Shown here in pieces: positions 35,075-43,247 of a DNA stretch of 64,000 bases. The notes under the pieces were generated by a model. It searched no databases. It was not told where the DNA came from and was given only the letters and a program-made list of their open reading frames with translations. Origin of the DNA: Acidaminococcus intestini DSM 21505. Its GTDB lineage: Bacteria; Bacillota; Negativicutes; Acidaminococcales; Acidaminococcaceae. The stretch covers positions 1 to 64,000 of the forward strand of contig NZ_AULA01000009.1 in NCBI RefSeq assembly GCF_000425045.1, read 5' to 3'. The translations under genes and the position numbers were made by a program. How positions within the stretch are numbered: the stretch's first letter is position 1; the number at the start of each line of letters is the position of its first letter.

Positions 35075-35150
35075 TCCTCTTGCTTTCCTCTTGGGGAGGA
35101 ATAGAAACGGGGAACGGTGGTGTCCCAATGGGAAGGCTTTTAAAACATGG

Positions 35151-35190
35151 GAATTAGGCGAATGTTTCACGTGAAACATTCGCCTAATTC
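35151..35190. promoter_or_regulatory. parS site 2 within a 40-bp perfect palindrome
   Basis: The core TGTTTCACGTGAAACA is at 35163-35178. Complementarity extends outward without mismatch to 35151 and 35190 (flank GAATTAGGCGAA). Confidence 0.97.
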
Positions 35191-35243
35191 TCCGAGACAG
35201 CTAAAAAATGGGAGACAGGCACCAAAAAGAATGGATTTAAGAT

Positions 35244-35279
35244 TTTTTTTGAATGTTTCACGTGAAACATTCAAAAAAA
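35244..35279. promoter_or_regulatory. parS site 3 within a 36-bp perfect palindrome
   Basis: The core is at 35254-35269 and the flanks are GAA/TTC plus seven T and seven A. It lies 100 bp before parA. The T/A flanks also make it a plausible terminator hairpin. Confidence 0.97.
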
Positions 35280-35369
35280 TGGACAAGGTGAACAGGGATT
35301 TTTTCCCTTGATGATGTAATTTGTGATAGAATAGGACGTGAACCTATGAATAAGGAGAGAAAAAATGTC

Positions 35370-36134
35370 ATGACGCAGATCATTGCCATCGCCAACCAAA
35401 AGGGGGGTGTCGGTAAGACAACAACAAGTATCAACCTTGCAGCCTGTCTTGCAAACACGAGAACGAGAGTCCTCCTTGTGGACCTTGATTCCCAAGGAAA
35501 TGCAACAAGCGGCCTTGGAATCGATAAAAATACCCTTGAAAAAGATATGTATGATGTCCTCATCCATGGAATCCATATGGATAAGGTCGTTGTAGAAACA
35601 AAATGGAAAAATCTCAGCGTGGCTCCGGCTACAATGAACCTGGCCGGCGCGGAGATTGAATTGATTGAGAAGAAAAACCGGGCCTTAAGTCTAAAAAAAC
35701 AGTTGGATAAGGTCAAGGAAAGTTATGACTATGTCCTAATTGACTGCCCGCCTTCCTTAAGCTTATTGACTATCAATGCCCTTACAGCGGCAGACTCAGT
35801 ACTGATTCCCATCCAGTGTGAATTCTACGCCTTGGAAGGGGTCACCCAGCTCATCCAGACCGTTGATCGTATTCGGGAAACGAGCAACCCTAATCTTTCC
35901 GTAGAAGGAATTGTCATGACCATGGCGGATACGAGAACGAACCTTTCCAATGATGTTGTGACAGCCGTCCATGAGCATTTCCCAGATCTTCTTTATAAGA
36001 CGATGATTCCTCGCAGTGTACGCCTTGGAGAAGCACCTAGCTACGGGGAACCCATCATTGCCTATGATCCGAAATGCAAGGCTTCTGATGCATATCGGGC
36101 TCTATCAAGGGAGGTGAAGCGCCGTGCCAAGTAA
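35370..36134 (+). CDS. parA: Chromosome-partitioning ATPase ParA (Soj)
   Basis: The 254-residue protein has a deviant Walker A QKGGVGKTTTSINLA, VDLDSQGNATSGLG and Walker B YDYVLIDCPPSLSLLTINAL. It binds DNA with ATP and works with ParB in origin segregation and in control of DnaA. The short N-terminus is that of the chromosomal Soj type. I chose the ATG at 35370 with GGAGAG 10 bp upstream. An ATG at 35346 has no ribosome site. Confidence 0.96.
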   Translation: MTQIIAIANQKGGVGKTTTSINLAACLANTRTRVLLVDLDSQGNATSGLGIDKNTLEKDMYDVLIHGIHMDKVVVETKWKNLSVAPATMNLAGAEIELIEKKNRALSLKKQLDKVKESYDYVLIDCPPSLSLLTINALTAADSVLIPIQCEFYALEGVTQLIQTVDRIRETSNPNLSVEGIVMTMADTRTNLSNDVVTAVHEHFPDLLYKTMIPRSVRLGEAPSYGEPIIAYDPKCKASDAYRALSREVKRRAK

Positions 36135-37104
36135 AAGAGGATTGGGGAAAAATGGTCTTGATGTGATGTTTGAACCGGTTAAGAAAGTGGTCAAAGAACG
36201 GCAGGCGGGTGAAAATGTAGGGGAATTGGCTGTTAAAAACTTAATTCCCAATCCCTACCAGCCGCGTCACACTTTTGATGAAAAGGCTTTGGAAGAACTT
36301 ACCCAATCGGTTCAGGAAAGCGGCATTATCCAACCCCTTATTGTCCGCAAAAAGGGGAGAACCTATGAAATTGTTGCCGGAGAGCGCCGTTGGCGAGCTG
36401 CCAAGGCAGCGGGGCTCGTCAAGGTTCCTGTTGTCATCCGTGATTATGATGACGCCACTATGATGGAAGTCGCTCTTGTTGAAAACATGCAGCGCAGCGA
36501 TCTTGACCCCATAGAAGAGGCTCGGGGCATCAAGAATATGATGGACGCTCTTAAGGTCACTCAAGAAGAAGCGGCCAAACGCCTTGGTATGAGCCGGGCT
36601 GCTTTGGCAAACAGTCTGCGGCTTTTAAAGCTTCCTGAAGGAGCGGCCCAACTGGTGACGGATAAAAAATTGACTGCGGGTCAAGTTCGTCCGCTCCTTA
36701 GTTTGACGGATCCCCAGCAAATTGATAAGCTCGCGCTTCGTGCAGCAGAAGAAGGTTGGTCTGCTCGTATGGTAGAAGAATACGTTACCAGTGAAAAGGA
36801 AGGCCTTTCTGAAAAGGAACAAGCTGAGAAACTGGAAGCCCAACAGACCGCTAAAAATGGGAAAAAAGCGAAGGATAAAGCAAGACGGTCTGTCAAGGAA
36901 AGTCAAAGCATCTATGTGAAGGCTATCCAAGAAGATCTAACCCAATATTTTGGGACAAAAGTCAAGGTCCAGCCTGATAAGAAGGAACATGGAGGCCGTA
37001 TCGTCATTGAATACTATAATGAAGGCGATCTGGAACGGGTCATGGAACTTCTAAAAAAAGAAGGACCTGCTTTGCAAGAAGAAGGAAAACCGTTTACGGT
37101 GTAG
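36124..37104 (+). CDS. parB: Chromosome-partitioning protein ParB (Spo0J)
   Basis: The 326-residue CTPase clamp binds parS. The N-domain has IVAGERRWRAAKAAG and VALVENMQRSDLDPIEEARG, the central HTH has TQEEAAKRLGMSRAALANSL, and a basic linker precedes the dimerisation end. It starts with GTG at 36124 after GGGAGGTGA and overlaps parA by 11 bp. Four parS sites lie within 4.5 kb. Confidence 0.97.
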   Translation: MPSKRGLGKNGLDVMFEPVKKVVKERQAGENVGELAVKNLIPNPYQPRHTFDEKALEELTQSVQESGIIQPLIVRKKGRTYEIVAGERRWRAAKAAGLVKVPVVIRDYDDATMMEVALVENMQRSDLDPIEEARGIKNMMDALKVTQEEAAKRLGMSRAALANSLRLLKLPEGAAQLVTDKKLTAGQVRPLLSLTDPQQIDKLALRAAEEGWSARMVEEYVTSEKEGLSEKEQAEKLEAQQTAKNGKKAKDKARRSVKESQSIYVKAIQEDLTQYFGTKVKVQPDKKEHGGRIVIEYYNEGDLERVMELLKKEGPALQEEGKPFTV

Positions 37105-37114
37105 GTGAAGCATC

Positions 37115-37804
37115 ATGATGGGAACAGGTACGGTGGTCAATGCTGTGGCCATTGCTGCAGGTGGAGCTCTGGGTCTTTTGGCGGGACGCGGCATCAAAGT
37201 TCGGTACCAGGAGACCGTTATCCATGGACTGAGTCTCTGTGTAATGGTCCTGGGACTCAAGATGGCTCTTGCTGGGCAGCATACCCTTTTTGTCATTTCT
37301 GGTCTCGTCCTGGGAATCCTCGTAGGGGAGGCGCTGAATATTGAGGGAAAACTGGAACAAGTAGGCCTTTATCTGGGAAAACGGTTTTCCCAAAAAGGGG
37401 AGACCGGAGCCTTTGCAAAAGGATTCTTAACGACAAGCCTTATTTATTGTGTTGGTGCCATGGCTATTGTTGGATCCATTCAAGATGGATTAAATGGGGA
37501 TGCATCAACGCTGTATACAAAAGCGATGATTGATGGTCTGAGCGCCATCATGTATGGTGCCAATATGGGAGCGGGGGTTATGGCATCTGCTTTATCTGTC
37601 TTTTTTTATCAAGGGACACTGACACTTCTTTCCAGTTTCATTGGACCTTTTGTTACAGATGCAGTGGCCCAAGAGATTTCGGCAGCAGGGGGAATCCTTA
37701 TTTTTGGTATCGGACTTACAATGTCAAAGATAATAGCGATGCGAGTAGGAAATATGATTCCTGGCCTATTTATTGTTGCCGTTATGACGTATTTTTTTGG
37801 ATAG
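37115..37804 (+). CDS. DUF554 membrane protein
   Basis: The 229-residue protein has about seven hydrophobic segments. Its start GTGTVVNAVAIAAGGALGLL and the block AKGFLTTSLIYCVGAMAIVG are typical of DUF554 (YdfK/YqgA). The role is unknown. It lies 10 bp after parB, as often seen in Firmicutes, and probably shares its transcript. Confidence 0.9.
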   Translation: MMGTGTVVNAVAIAAGGALGLLAGRGIKVRYQETVIHGLSLCVMVLGLKMALAGQHTLFVISGLVLGILVGEALNIEGKLEQVGLYLGKRFSQKGETGAFAKGFLTTSLIYCVGAMAIVGSIQDGLNGDASTLYTKAMIDGLSAIMYGANMGAGVMASALSVFFYQGTLTLLSSFIGPFVTDAVAQEISAAGGILIFGIGLTMSKIIAMRVGNMIPGLFIVAVMTYFFG

Positions 37805-37814
37805 GAATGAAGAC

Positions 37815-37843
37815 TTGTCAATTTCTTCTCTAAGGAGTATAAT
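37815..37843 (+). promoter_or_regulatory. Promoter of tRNA-Val
   Basis: TTGTCA (37815-37820) and TATAAT (37838-37843) have a 17-bp spacer, 13 bp before the tRNA. Confidence 0.85.
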
Positions 37844-37856
37844 GGACGGGTACATC

Positions 37857-37933
37857 GGGGTTATAGCTCAGTTGGTTAGAGCGCATCGCTCACATCGATG
37901 AGGTCTACGGTTCGAACCCGCATAACCCCACCA
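37857..37933 (+). tRNA. tRNA-Val (anticodon CAC)
   Basis: A 77-nt cloverleaf reads GGGGTTA...TAACCCC-A-CCA. The anticodon stem CATCG/CGATG holds loop CTCACAT, so it reads GTG. The T-arm TACGG/CCGCA has an A-C mismatch at its second pair (37907 and 37921), while the T-loop TTCGAAC is normal. CCA is encoded. Confidence 0.93.
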
Positions 37934-37975
37934 ATTGAATCCCTATAGGGCACGCGGAAGCGGTCCTTTTTTTAT

Positions 37976-38021
37976 AAAGAAATGGGGCCCAGTGGATCAA
38001 CCACTGGGCCCCATTTCTTTT
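37976..38021. terminator. Long hairpin with 20-bp perfect arms after tRNA-Val
   Basis: Arms at 37976-37995 and 38001-38020 (AAAGAAATGGGGCCCAGTGG and complement) enclose ATCAA. Short T-runs are on both sides. It can end the tRNA transcript and leftward transcription. Confidence 0.85.
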
Positions 38022-38242
38022 CGCATGCTGGCAAAGGGGAAAATTAGTTGACAGGAATTTTTTAAAGAACTCTCATCTCAATACTTGCGTAAAAATCATT
38101 TCTCAATGGATTTTTCTTAAAATACGACTCAATCTATAAGGAAAACAATAAAAACGCTCAGAAAGGATTTTTGAAGGGATATGAGGAATCCCTCAAAAAT
38201 AAGAAGATTCTTCTCTCCCTATTACCCCATCCATCATTTTGT

Positions 38243-38851
38243 TCATTTTGCAGATAGTTCAGGATAGGGAGTAAAGGGATGAGGCGATTTGTCATGGCGG
38301 CCAATCATCTTTTCCATCCAAATCATATCATAATAGCGACCGAATTTAAATCCACATTGATGAAAGCGCCCGACAACTGTATAGCCTAGGTGCTCATGGA
38401 AGTGAGGACTATCTAGGCTTAAAAAGGGATCTGCTTTCTTTTCGTTTGATGGATAGGCGATGCAGGCATTTAGATTTAGGATTCCCATGGATTGAGCAGA
38501 CTTTTCGAGAGCTTGGTAAAGGGCTTTTCCTACTCCATGATGTCGCATATTCTTTTTTACGTAGATGCTGGTTTCTGCACAGTGGCGGTAAGCAGATCTG
38601 GGATTAAATGCGCTTAAGTAGGCATATCCTACGACTTCTTGGTTTTCTTCACAGACAAGGTAAGGATATTGCTGAAGGGTATGGACGATCCGCTCTCGAA
38701 ATTCCTTTAAAGAGGGAACCGTTTTTTCAAATGTTATGGCTGTTTCTTGGATATAAGGAGCATAAATCAAACGCAAAAGCGCAGCATCATCCGGACTTGC
38801 AGGACGGATGACAAGAGGAGGGAATGAAACAAAGGGCTTCATCGATTTCAT
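38243..38851 (-). CDS. GNAT N-acetyltransferase (phosphinothricin acetyltransferase-like)
   Basis: The 202-residue enzyme has the GNAT pattern IRPASPDDAALLRLIYAPYI, TAITFE, SIYVKKNMRHHGVGKALYQA for acetyl-CoA binding, and a C-terminal FHQCGFKFGRYYDMIWMEK as in Pat/Bar proteins. It acetylates a small amine or amino-acid analogue. Two ATGs (38851 and 38842) both have weak ribosome sites. It stands alone, convergent with tRNA-Val. Confidence 0.87.
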   Translation of the reverse strand: MKSMKPFVSFPPLVIRPASPDDAALLRLIYAPYIQETAITFEKTVPSLKEFRERIVHTLQQYPYLVCEENQEVVGYAYLSAFNPRSAYRHCAETSIYVKKNMRHHGVGKALYQALEKSAQSMGILNLNACIAYPSNEKKADPFLSLDSPHFHEHLGYTVVGRFHQCGFKFGRYYDMIWMEKMIGRHDKSPHPFTPYPELSAK

Positions 38852-38967
38852 CTTCTTTCAGTATTAGATTAGAATCATTATAGCACGCGGAAAAGCAATG
38901 GAACCCATATATTTTTTCTATCTAGGACGGAGCCGGATAGAAGGCCGTAAGGATAATAAAAAAGGGC

Positions 38968-38996
38968 TTGTCAAAAGCGGCAATGTCCGGTATACT
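38968..38996 (+). promoter_or_regulatory. Promoter of the SLH porin
   Basis: TTGTCA and TATACT are separated by 17 bp, and a leader of about 98 nt follows, as in highly expressed outer-membrane genes. Confidence 0.75.
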
Positions 38997-39094
38997 AATC
39001 ATGTTAGATTAAACTAACTAAAACAAAAGATAGTAAGTGAAGGAAACTTGGAAACTTTGCTTACTCCTTTCTTTTGGTGTAAAAGGAGGAAACA

Positions 39095-40366
39095 ATGAAA
39101 AAACAATTTGTCACAGCCCTGGTTCTTGCCCTGGGAATCAGCGGCACAGCACTTGCAGCCAATCCTTTTTCTGACGTTCCCGCTGGTCATTGGGCTTATG
39201 CCGCTGTTGCCAAGCTGGCCGCGGCAGGGATTGTCGATGGTTATCCTGACGGCACCTATAAAGGCGACCGTACCATGACCCGTTATGAAATGGCCCAGAT
39301 TGTTGCAAAGGCACTGGCTAAGGGAGCTATCGGTGCTGATGATAAGCTTGTTGGTGAATTTGCCGATGAGCTCGATAATCTTGGAGTTAGAGTTGCAAAA
39401 CTCGAAAAGAATGCGGATCATGTTCGTGTGACTGGCGAGGTCCAGATGAGCTATGCAAGCAATAAAGGCGGTATATTCAAGGACGATGGGGAAAGCAATT
39501 CTGAATCGGACCTGAGAACCCGTCTTTGGTTCACTGGTGAAGTGAACGATAACTGGCACTATACGGCCATGCTTGAAAATCATCAGTATTTTCAAGGCAA
39601 GAATGAATCTGGCGACAGTGATACCGATTTCCAGCGAGCCTTCTTGGAAGGAAACATTGGAGTTGTCGGTATCAAAGCTGGCCGCTATGATGAATTCCTC
39701 GGCAATGGCAATATCTATGATAGCCAGGTCGACGCGGTTCGGGCGACCGTACCTTTCGGTAATGCCTATCTCTCGGCAGCCTATGGAAAAATGGCCAGTG
39801 AAAGTGATTTTGGCTGGAACGATGATACGGATGCTTCCGTTGCTGATACGTTCTACCAAGCGGAGTTGGGCGGGACTTGGGGCAACCTCAATCTGGCGGC
39901 TTCCTACCTTAAGGCCAAGGACGTTAAATTTGAAGATTTTGGCCTGAATGGTGACAATAAAATTTGGACGGTTGGCGCTGATTATACCGCTGGCAAGCTG
40001 AATCTTTCCGGTATGTACCTGAAAGGTGATAAAGATGTCCTTCTTTCCGAATATCGAGACGGCGATGATGACGGTTACGTCGTTGGTCTGACCTATGGCG
40101 GTGCTGAGGAAGATAAGCCGGGCAGCTGGGGCCTGATTGCAACTTATTATGATCAGTCTGCTCCGACGGTTATTGCCCACACTATGGATGGTGCATGGGA
40201 TGCCTTTGCAGGTTATGGCTTCAAAGGCTATAAGGTGGGAGCCAACTTGACCCTTGCCAAGAATATGGTGGCTGAAGTTGACTACTATGATTTGAAGGGC
40301 AAACGGGGAGAAACCTCCGATAAACATGCCCGTACGCTCTGGAGCCAGCTCGTTGTTACTTTCTAA
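39095..40366 (+). CDS. SLH-domain outer-membrane porin (OmpM-like)
   Basis: The 423-residue protein has a signal peptide (ending GTALAA), one S-layer homology domain (about residues 23-70: NPFSDVPAGHWAYAAVAKLA, DGYPDGTYKGDRTMTRYEMA), a short coiled-coil and a beta-barrel to the C-terminus. In Negativicutes such proteins form major porins and tie the outer membrane to polyamine-modified peptidoglycan through SLH. AAAGGAGG precedes the ATG. It is the strongest sign that this is a diderm Firmicute. A terminator follows 140 bp later. Confidence 0.95.
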   Translation: MKKQFVTALVLALGISGTALAANPFSDVPAGHWAYAAVAKLAAAGIVDGYPDGTYKGDRTMTRYEMAQIVAKALAKGAIGADDKLVGEFADELDNLGVRVAKLEKNADHVRVTGEVQMSYASNKGGIFKDDGESNSESDLRTRLWFTGEVNDNWHYTAMLENHQYFQGKNESGDSDTDFQRAFLEGNIGVVGIKAGRYDEFLGNGNIYDSQVDAVRATVPFGNAYLSAAYGKMASESDFGWNDDTDASVADTFYQAELGGTWGNLNLAASYLKAKDVKFEDFGLNGDNKIWTVGADYTAGKLNLSGMYLKGDKDVLLSEYRDGDDDGYVVGLTYGGAEEDKPGSWGLIATYYDQSAPTVIAHTMDGAWDAFAGYGFKGYKVGANLTLAKNMVAEVDYYDLKGKRGETSDKHARTLWSQLVVTF

Positions 40367-40506
40367 TGATAAGCTCCCCTTTGGGAATTTTATCTAATAT
40401 AGGGTCGTTCCTGGAGCGCAACGGGAACAATTTCTGAAAAGGGCAACCGTCTTCATTGCAAGAATCGTGTGCCTGTGTCACCCCAACTTAACATCAATGT
40501 TACCTT

Positions 40507-40542
40507 AAAAAGTCTCCTTGGATGATCCGGGGAGACTTTTTT
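40507..40542 (+). terminator. Terminator between the porin and the epimerase
   Basis: AAAAAGTCTCC pairs with GGAGACTTTTT around a 13-nt loop and is followed by T residues. It abuts parS site 4. Confidence 0.88.
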
Positions 40543-40562
40543 ATTGTTTCACGTGAAACAAT
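40543..40562. promoter_or_regulatory. parS site 4
   Basis: The perfect core TGTTTCACGTGAAACA lies at 40545-40560, with an AT pair extending it to 20 bp. It is the most distal parS seen here. Confidence 0.96.
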
Positions 40563-40730
40563 ATGTTTTGTATATGGCTGCTCTTCCTGATCGTATTTCG
40601 TCAAGACAATCAAGGCGGCTTCCTTACAAGGATTTTGCAGGGGCTTACGGAAAGCTTATTCCTTTGTTTAGGCTTTGTTTAGATTCAGCTTTTATACTGA
40701 TGAAAATCAAGGAATCAAAGGAGTGGTCCC

Positions 40731-41678
40731 ATGAACGTGCTGGTCACTGGAGGAGCCGGATTCATCGGCAATCACACTGTAAGGTATCTAATCGAAAAAG
40801 GATATGATGTAACCGTTGTCGACGATCTTTCGCGAGGCAATGCAGGACTGCTTCCTTTGGAAGCTCATTTTTATCCAATCGATATCCTGACGCCTCAGTT
40901 TCAGGAATTTATGGCAGCCAGACATTTTGACGCGGTGATCCATTTGGCCGCCCAAATTGAAGTTGCTTCTTCGGAACGAGATCCGCTGCGGGATGCCTCC
41001 CTTAATATTGGTGGGACCCTTGCCGTCTTGGAAGGTGCCAGAAAGGCCCATGTCAGCCGGTTCGTCTTTGCTTCTTCCGCAGCCGTTTATGGTCATCCGT
41101 CAGAAGCACTCCTGCCGCTGGCGGAAGAAGCGCCTTTATGTCCGCTGTCTCCTTATGGATTGAGCAAGGTGACGGCAGAAAACTATATCCGTATGCTGGC
41201 ACCTTCTTTTTCTATGGAATGGGTGATTCTTCGCTTTGCCAATGTATATGGAGAGCGGGAAGTCCGTAAGGATCCCGGTGGTGTCATTCAGATTTTTGCC
41301 AATCAGATTGCGCGTCATCGCCCCATCACCCTTTTTGGAGCAACTGATCCTACCAGGGATTGGATCTATGTCCGTGACGTAGCCGAAGCTCTTGCAAAGA
41401 GCCTTGTAACAATACGTGGTGATGCGGTCTACAATATTAGTACGGGAAAAGAAGTTTCCTTGAAAACGGTACTGGCGATGCTCGAAAGGACAGCCGGGTA
41501 CAGTGTTCCTCATGAACAAGGTCCTAAGCGGTACGGAGACATCCATCGTTCCGTGCTGAGCTGCGCAAAGGCAAGGACTTTATTGGCATGGATCCCAAAG
41601 ATGACCTTGGAAGAAGGACTTTTTCGAACCTTTCGGTTTGCTCAGGATCAAGCCCGTCAGGAGGAAGTTCAGTCATGA
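40731..41678 (+). CDS. NAD-dependent epimerase/dehydratase (GalE-like)
   Basis: The 315-residue short-chain dehydrogenase has the nucleotide site VTGGAGFIG, DDLSRGN, the conserved FASSAAVYG and catalytic SPYGLSK. It interconverts UDP-sugars such as UDP-glucose and UDP-galactose, though the exact substrate is not certain. It overlaps the next gene by 4 bp (ATGA), so the two likely act together in glycan decoration. Confidence 0.9.
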   Translation: MNVLVTGGAGFIGNHTVRYLIEKGYDVTVVDDLSRGNAGLLPLEAHFYPIDILTPQFQEFMAARHFDAVIHLAAQIEVASSERDPLRDASLNIGGTLAVLEGARKAHVSRFVFASSAAVYGHPSEALLPLAEEAPLCPLSPYGLSKVTAENYIRMLAPSFSMEWVILRFANVYGEREVRKDPGGVIQIFANQIARHRPITLFGATDPTRDWIYVRDVAEALAKSLVTIRGDAVYNISTGKEVSLKTVLAMLERTAGYSVPHEQGPKRYGDIHRSVLSCAKARTLLAWIPKMTLEEGLFRTFRFAQDQARQEEVQS

Positions 41679-43156
41679 AAAAAGAACGTGCTTATCCTTG
41701 GCTCCTTTTGGTCTTAGGGGCCATCCTTTTATTTGCCGGGAACCAGGACCTTCTTGTGACCGACCCGGTTGAATCAAATTATGCTGAAACCGCGCTTGAA
41801 ATGCTTCGAAGTGGGGATTGGTTTTCCCCAATGATCTATGGTCATTATTGGTATGACAAGCCCATTTTTTATTATTGGGAACTGCTCCTTTCCTTTAAGC
41901 TATTTGGCGTAACTTCCTTTGCTGCACGCCTTGGTTCTGCTTTATTTGGCCTTCTAGGGATTGAGCTGTCCTACTTTTTTGTGAAGCGGTTGTATTCAGC
42001 TAAACGGGCCATGGCGGCTTCTTTGCTCCTTTTGACCAGTGCTGAATATTTTTACATTGGAAAGGCCATCATTACGGATATGACGCTCTTTGTCTTTTTA
42101 GAAATGACACTGATGGCATTTTATCTAGGCTATACGCAGAAAAAATCCAGCTGGTACTATGCGGCCTATACGGCCGCTGCCATCGGGACCTTGGTCAAAG
42201 GCCCGATAGGACTGGGGCTTCCTGGCCTTATCATCCTTTTTTTCCTCTGGTGGCGGCGGGACATAAAAGCCTTGGCGCACATGAAACTGGTTTCCGGAGG
42301 GCTTCTCTATTTGATCTTGACCGGCCTTTGGTATGGACCCATGACGGTCCTGCATGGTCATGACTTTCTTCTGAATTTCTTTGGCGTCCATAATTTTTTG
42401 AGGGCTACCGTTTCGGAACACCCACGCCAAAATGTTTGGTACTACTATTTCTTTGTTTTTCTTTTGGGCTGGGCCCCTTGGTCTTTTACCCTGCCCCTTT
42501 CAGGATCAAGGCGGGAGTGGACCCTTAAAATCCGGAATTTCTGCAGGCATGCAGCCTATCAGAAAAAGCTCCCCGAAGTGGATGTTCGGACGGCTTTTTT
42601 TGCCTCCTGGGCTTTTGTGACGGTTTTTATCTTTGAACTTGTCCAGACAAAATATATGACCTATACGTTTCCTTATATGCTGCCGTTTGCCGTCTTCTTT
42701 TCCTCCTTTTTGGTCCAACATGAACGGCTTGTAAAAGGACTGGCGGGAGGCGCTTTGACCGTGTATCTGATTCTTACTTATATGGTAGCCATCCCGCAAT
42801 GCCGGAAAGCTTCTGCTTATGATGCGGCCCAGATAGTTAGAACCATGATCAGAAATGACACAACAGTCGTTACCTATGGCGGACGCTATCCGGTTTCCCT
42901 TACCTATTATTCGGGTTATGTGGCCAAACGGCTCAAATGGAAGGATGAAATTCCAGAGCTGCTTCCGGGCGCATTGGACTGGAACGCAAAGAACATGATG
43001 CCTTTTGCTTCTATAGAATCCCTTTCAGAAGATAAGGACATCCTTGCCGTTGTGCGGAGCGGGGACCTGCAAGATTTTGAGACAGATATTGACGGAATCT
43101 GGGAATGCGTCCATGATGATGGAATGTGGATGGTTCTTAGAAAAGTTGTACGATGA
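41675..43156 (+). CDS. ArnT-like (GT39/GT83) membrane glycosyltransferase
   Basis: The 493-residue protein has about 11 membrane segments. The first loop TDPVESNYAETALEM carries the acidic motif of this fold, and WYDKPIFYYW and TLVKGPIGLGLPG are typical. Such enzymes move a sugar from an undecaprenyl-phosphate carrier to lipid A, a glycan or a protein outside the inner membrane. AGGAGG precedes the ATG at 41675, and translation is coupled to the epimerase. Confidence 0.87.
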   Translation: MKKERAYPWLLLVLGAILLFAGNQDLLVTDPVESNYAETALEMLRSGDWFSPMIYGHYWYDKPIFYYWELLLSFKLFGVTSFAARLGSALFGLLGIELSYFFVKRLYSAKRAMAASLLLLTSAEYFYIGKAIITDMTLFVFLEMTLMAFYLGYTQKKSSWYYAAYTAAAIGTLVKGPIGLGLPGLIILFFLWWRRDIKALAHMKLVSGGLLYLILTGLWYGPMTVLHGHDFLLNFFGVHNFLRATVSEHPRQNVWYYYFFVFLLGWAPWSFTLPLSGSRREWTLKIRNFCRHAAYQKKLPEVDVRTAFFASWAFVTVFIFELVQTKYMTYTFPYMLPFAVFFSSFLVQHERLVKGLAGGALTVYLILTYMVAIPQCRKASAYDAAQIVRTMIRNDTTVVTYGGRYPVSLTYYSGYVAKRLKWKDEIPELLPGALDWNAKNMMPFASIESLSEDKDILAVVRSGDLQDFETDIDGIWECVHDDGMWMVLRKVVR

Positions 43157-43166
43157 CCCCGATAAA

Positions 43167-43199
43167 GGGGATTCCTCTTAGCAGGAATCCCTTCTTTTT
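43167..43199 (+). terminator. Terminator of the epimerase-glycosyltransferase operon
   Basis: GGGATTCCT pairs with AGGAATCCC (loop 6 nt), followed by TTCTTTTT. Confidence 0.88.
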
Positions 43200-43247
43200 G
43201 TAGTATAATAAAAAAGTGGATTCCAGCGTGTTTGTGTAGGAGGACGC

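Larger units (their letters stand above)
34558..35369. other. Long spacer before parA with two parS sites
   Basis: Roughly 800 bp without a firm gene. It holds a possible 37-codon ORF (34961-35074) and parS sites 2 and 3. Longer minus-strand readings (34632-34946 and 34967-35179) lack ribosome sites, and the second crosses a parS palindrome. No riboswitch or tRNA is seen. Confidence 0.6.

Noticed and set aside
39014-40327. Minus-strand ORF of 437 codons across the SLH porin
   Set aside because: The plus strand has a signal peptide, SLH domain and barrel with good promoter and ribosome site. The minus reading is a codon-bias shadow.
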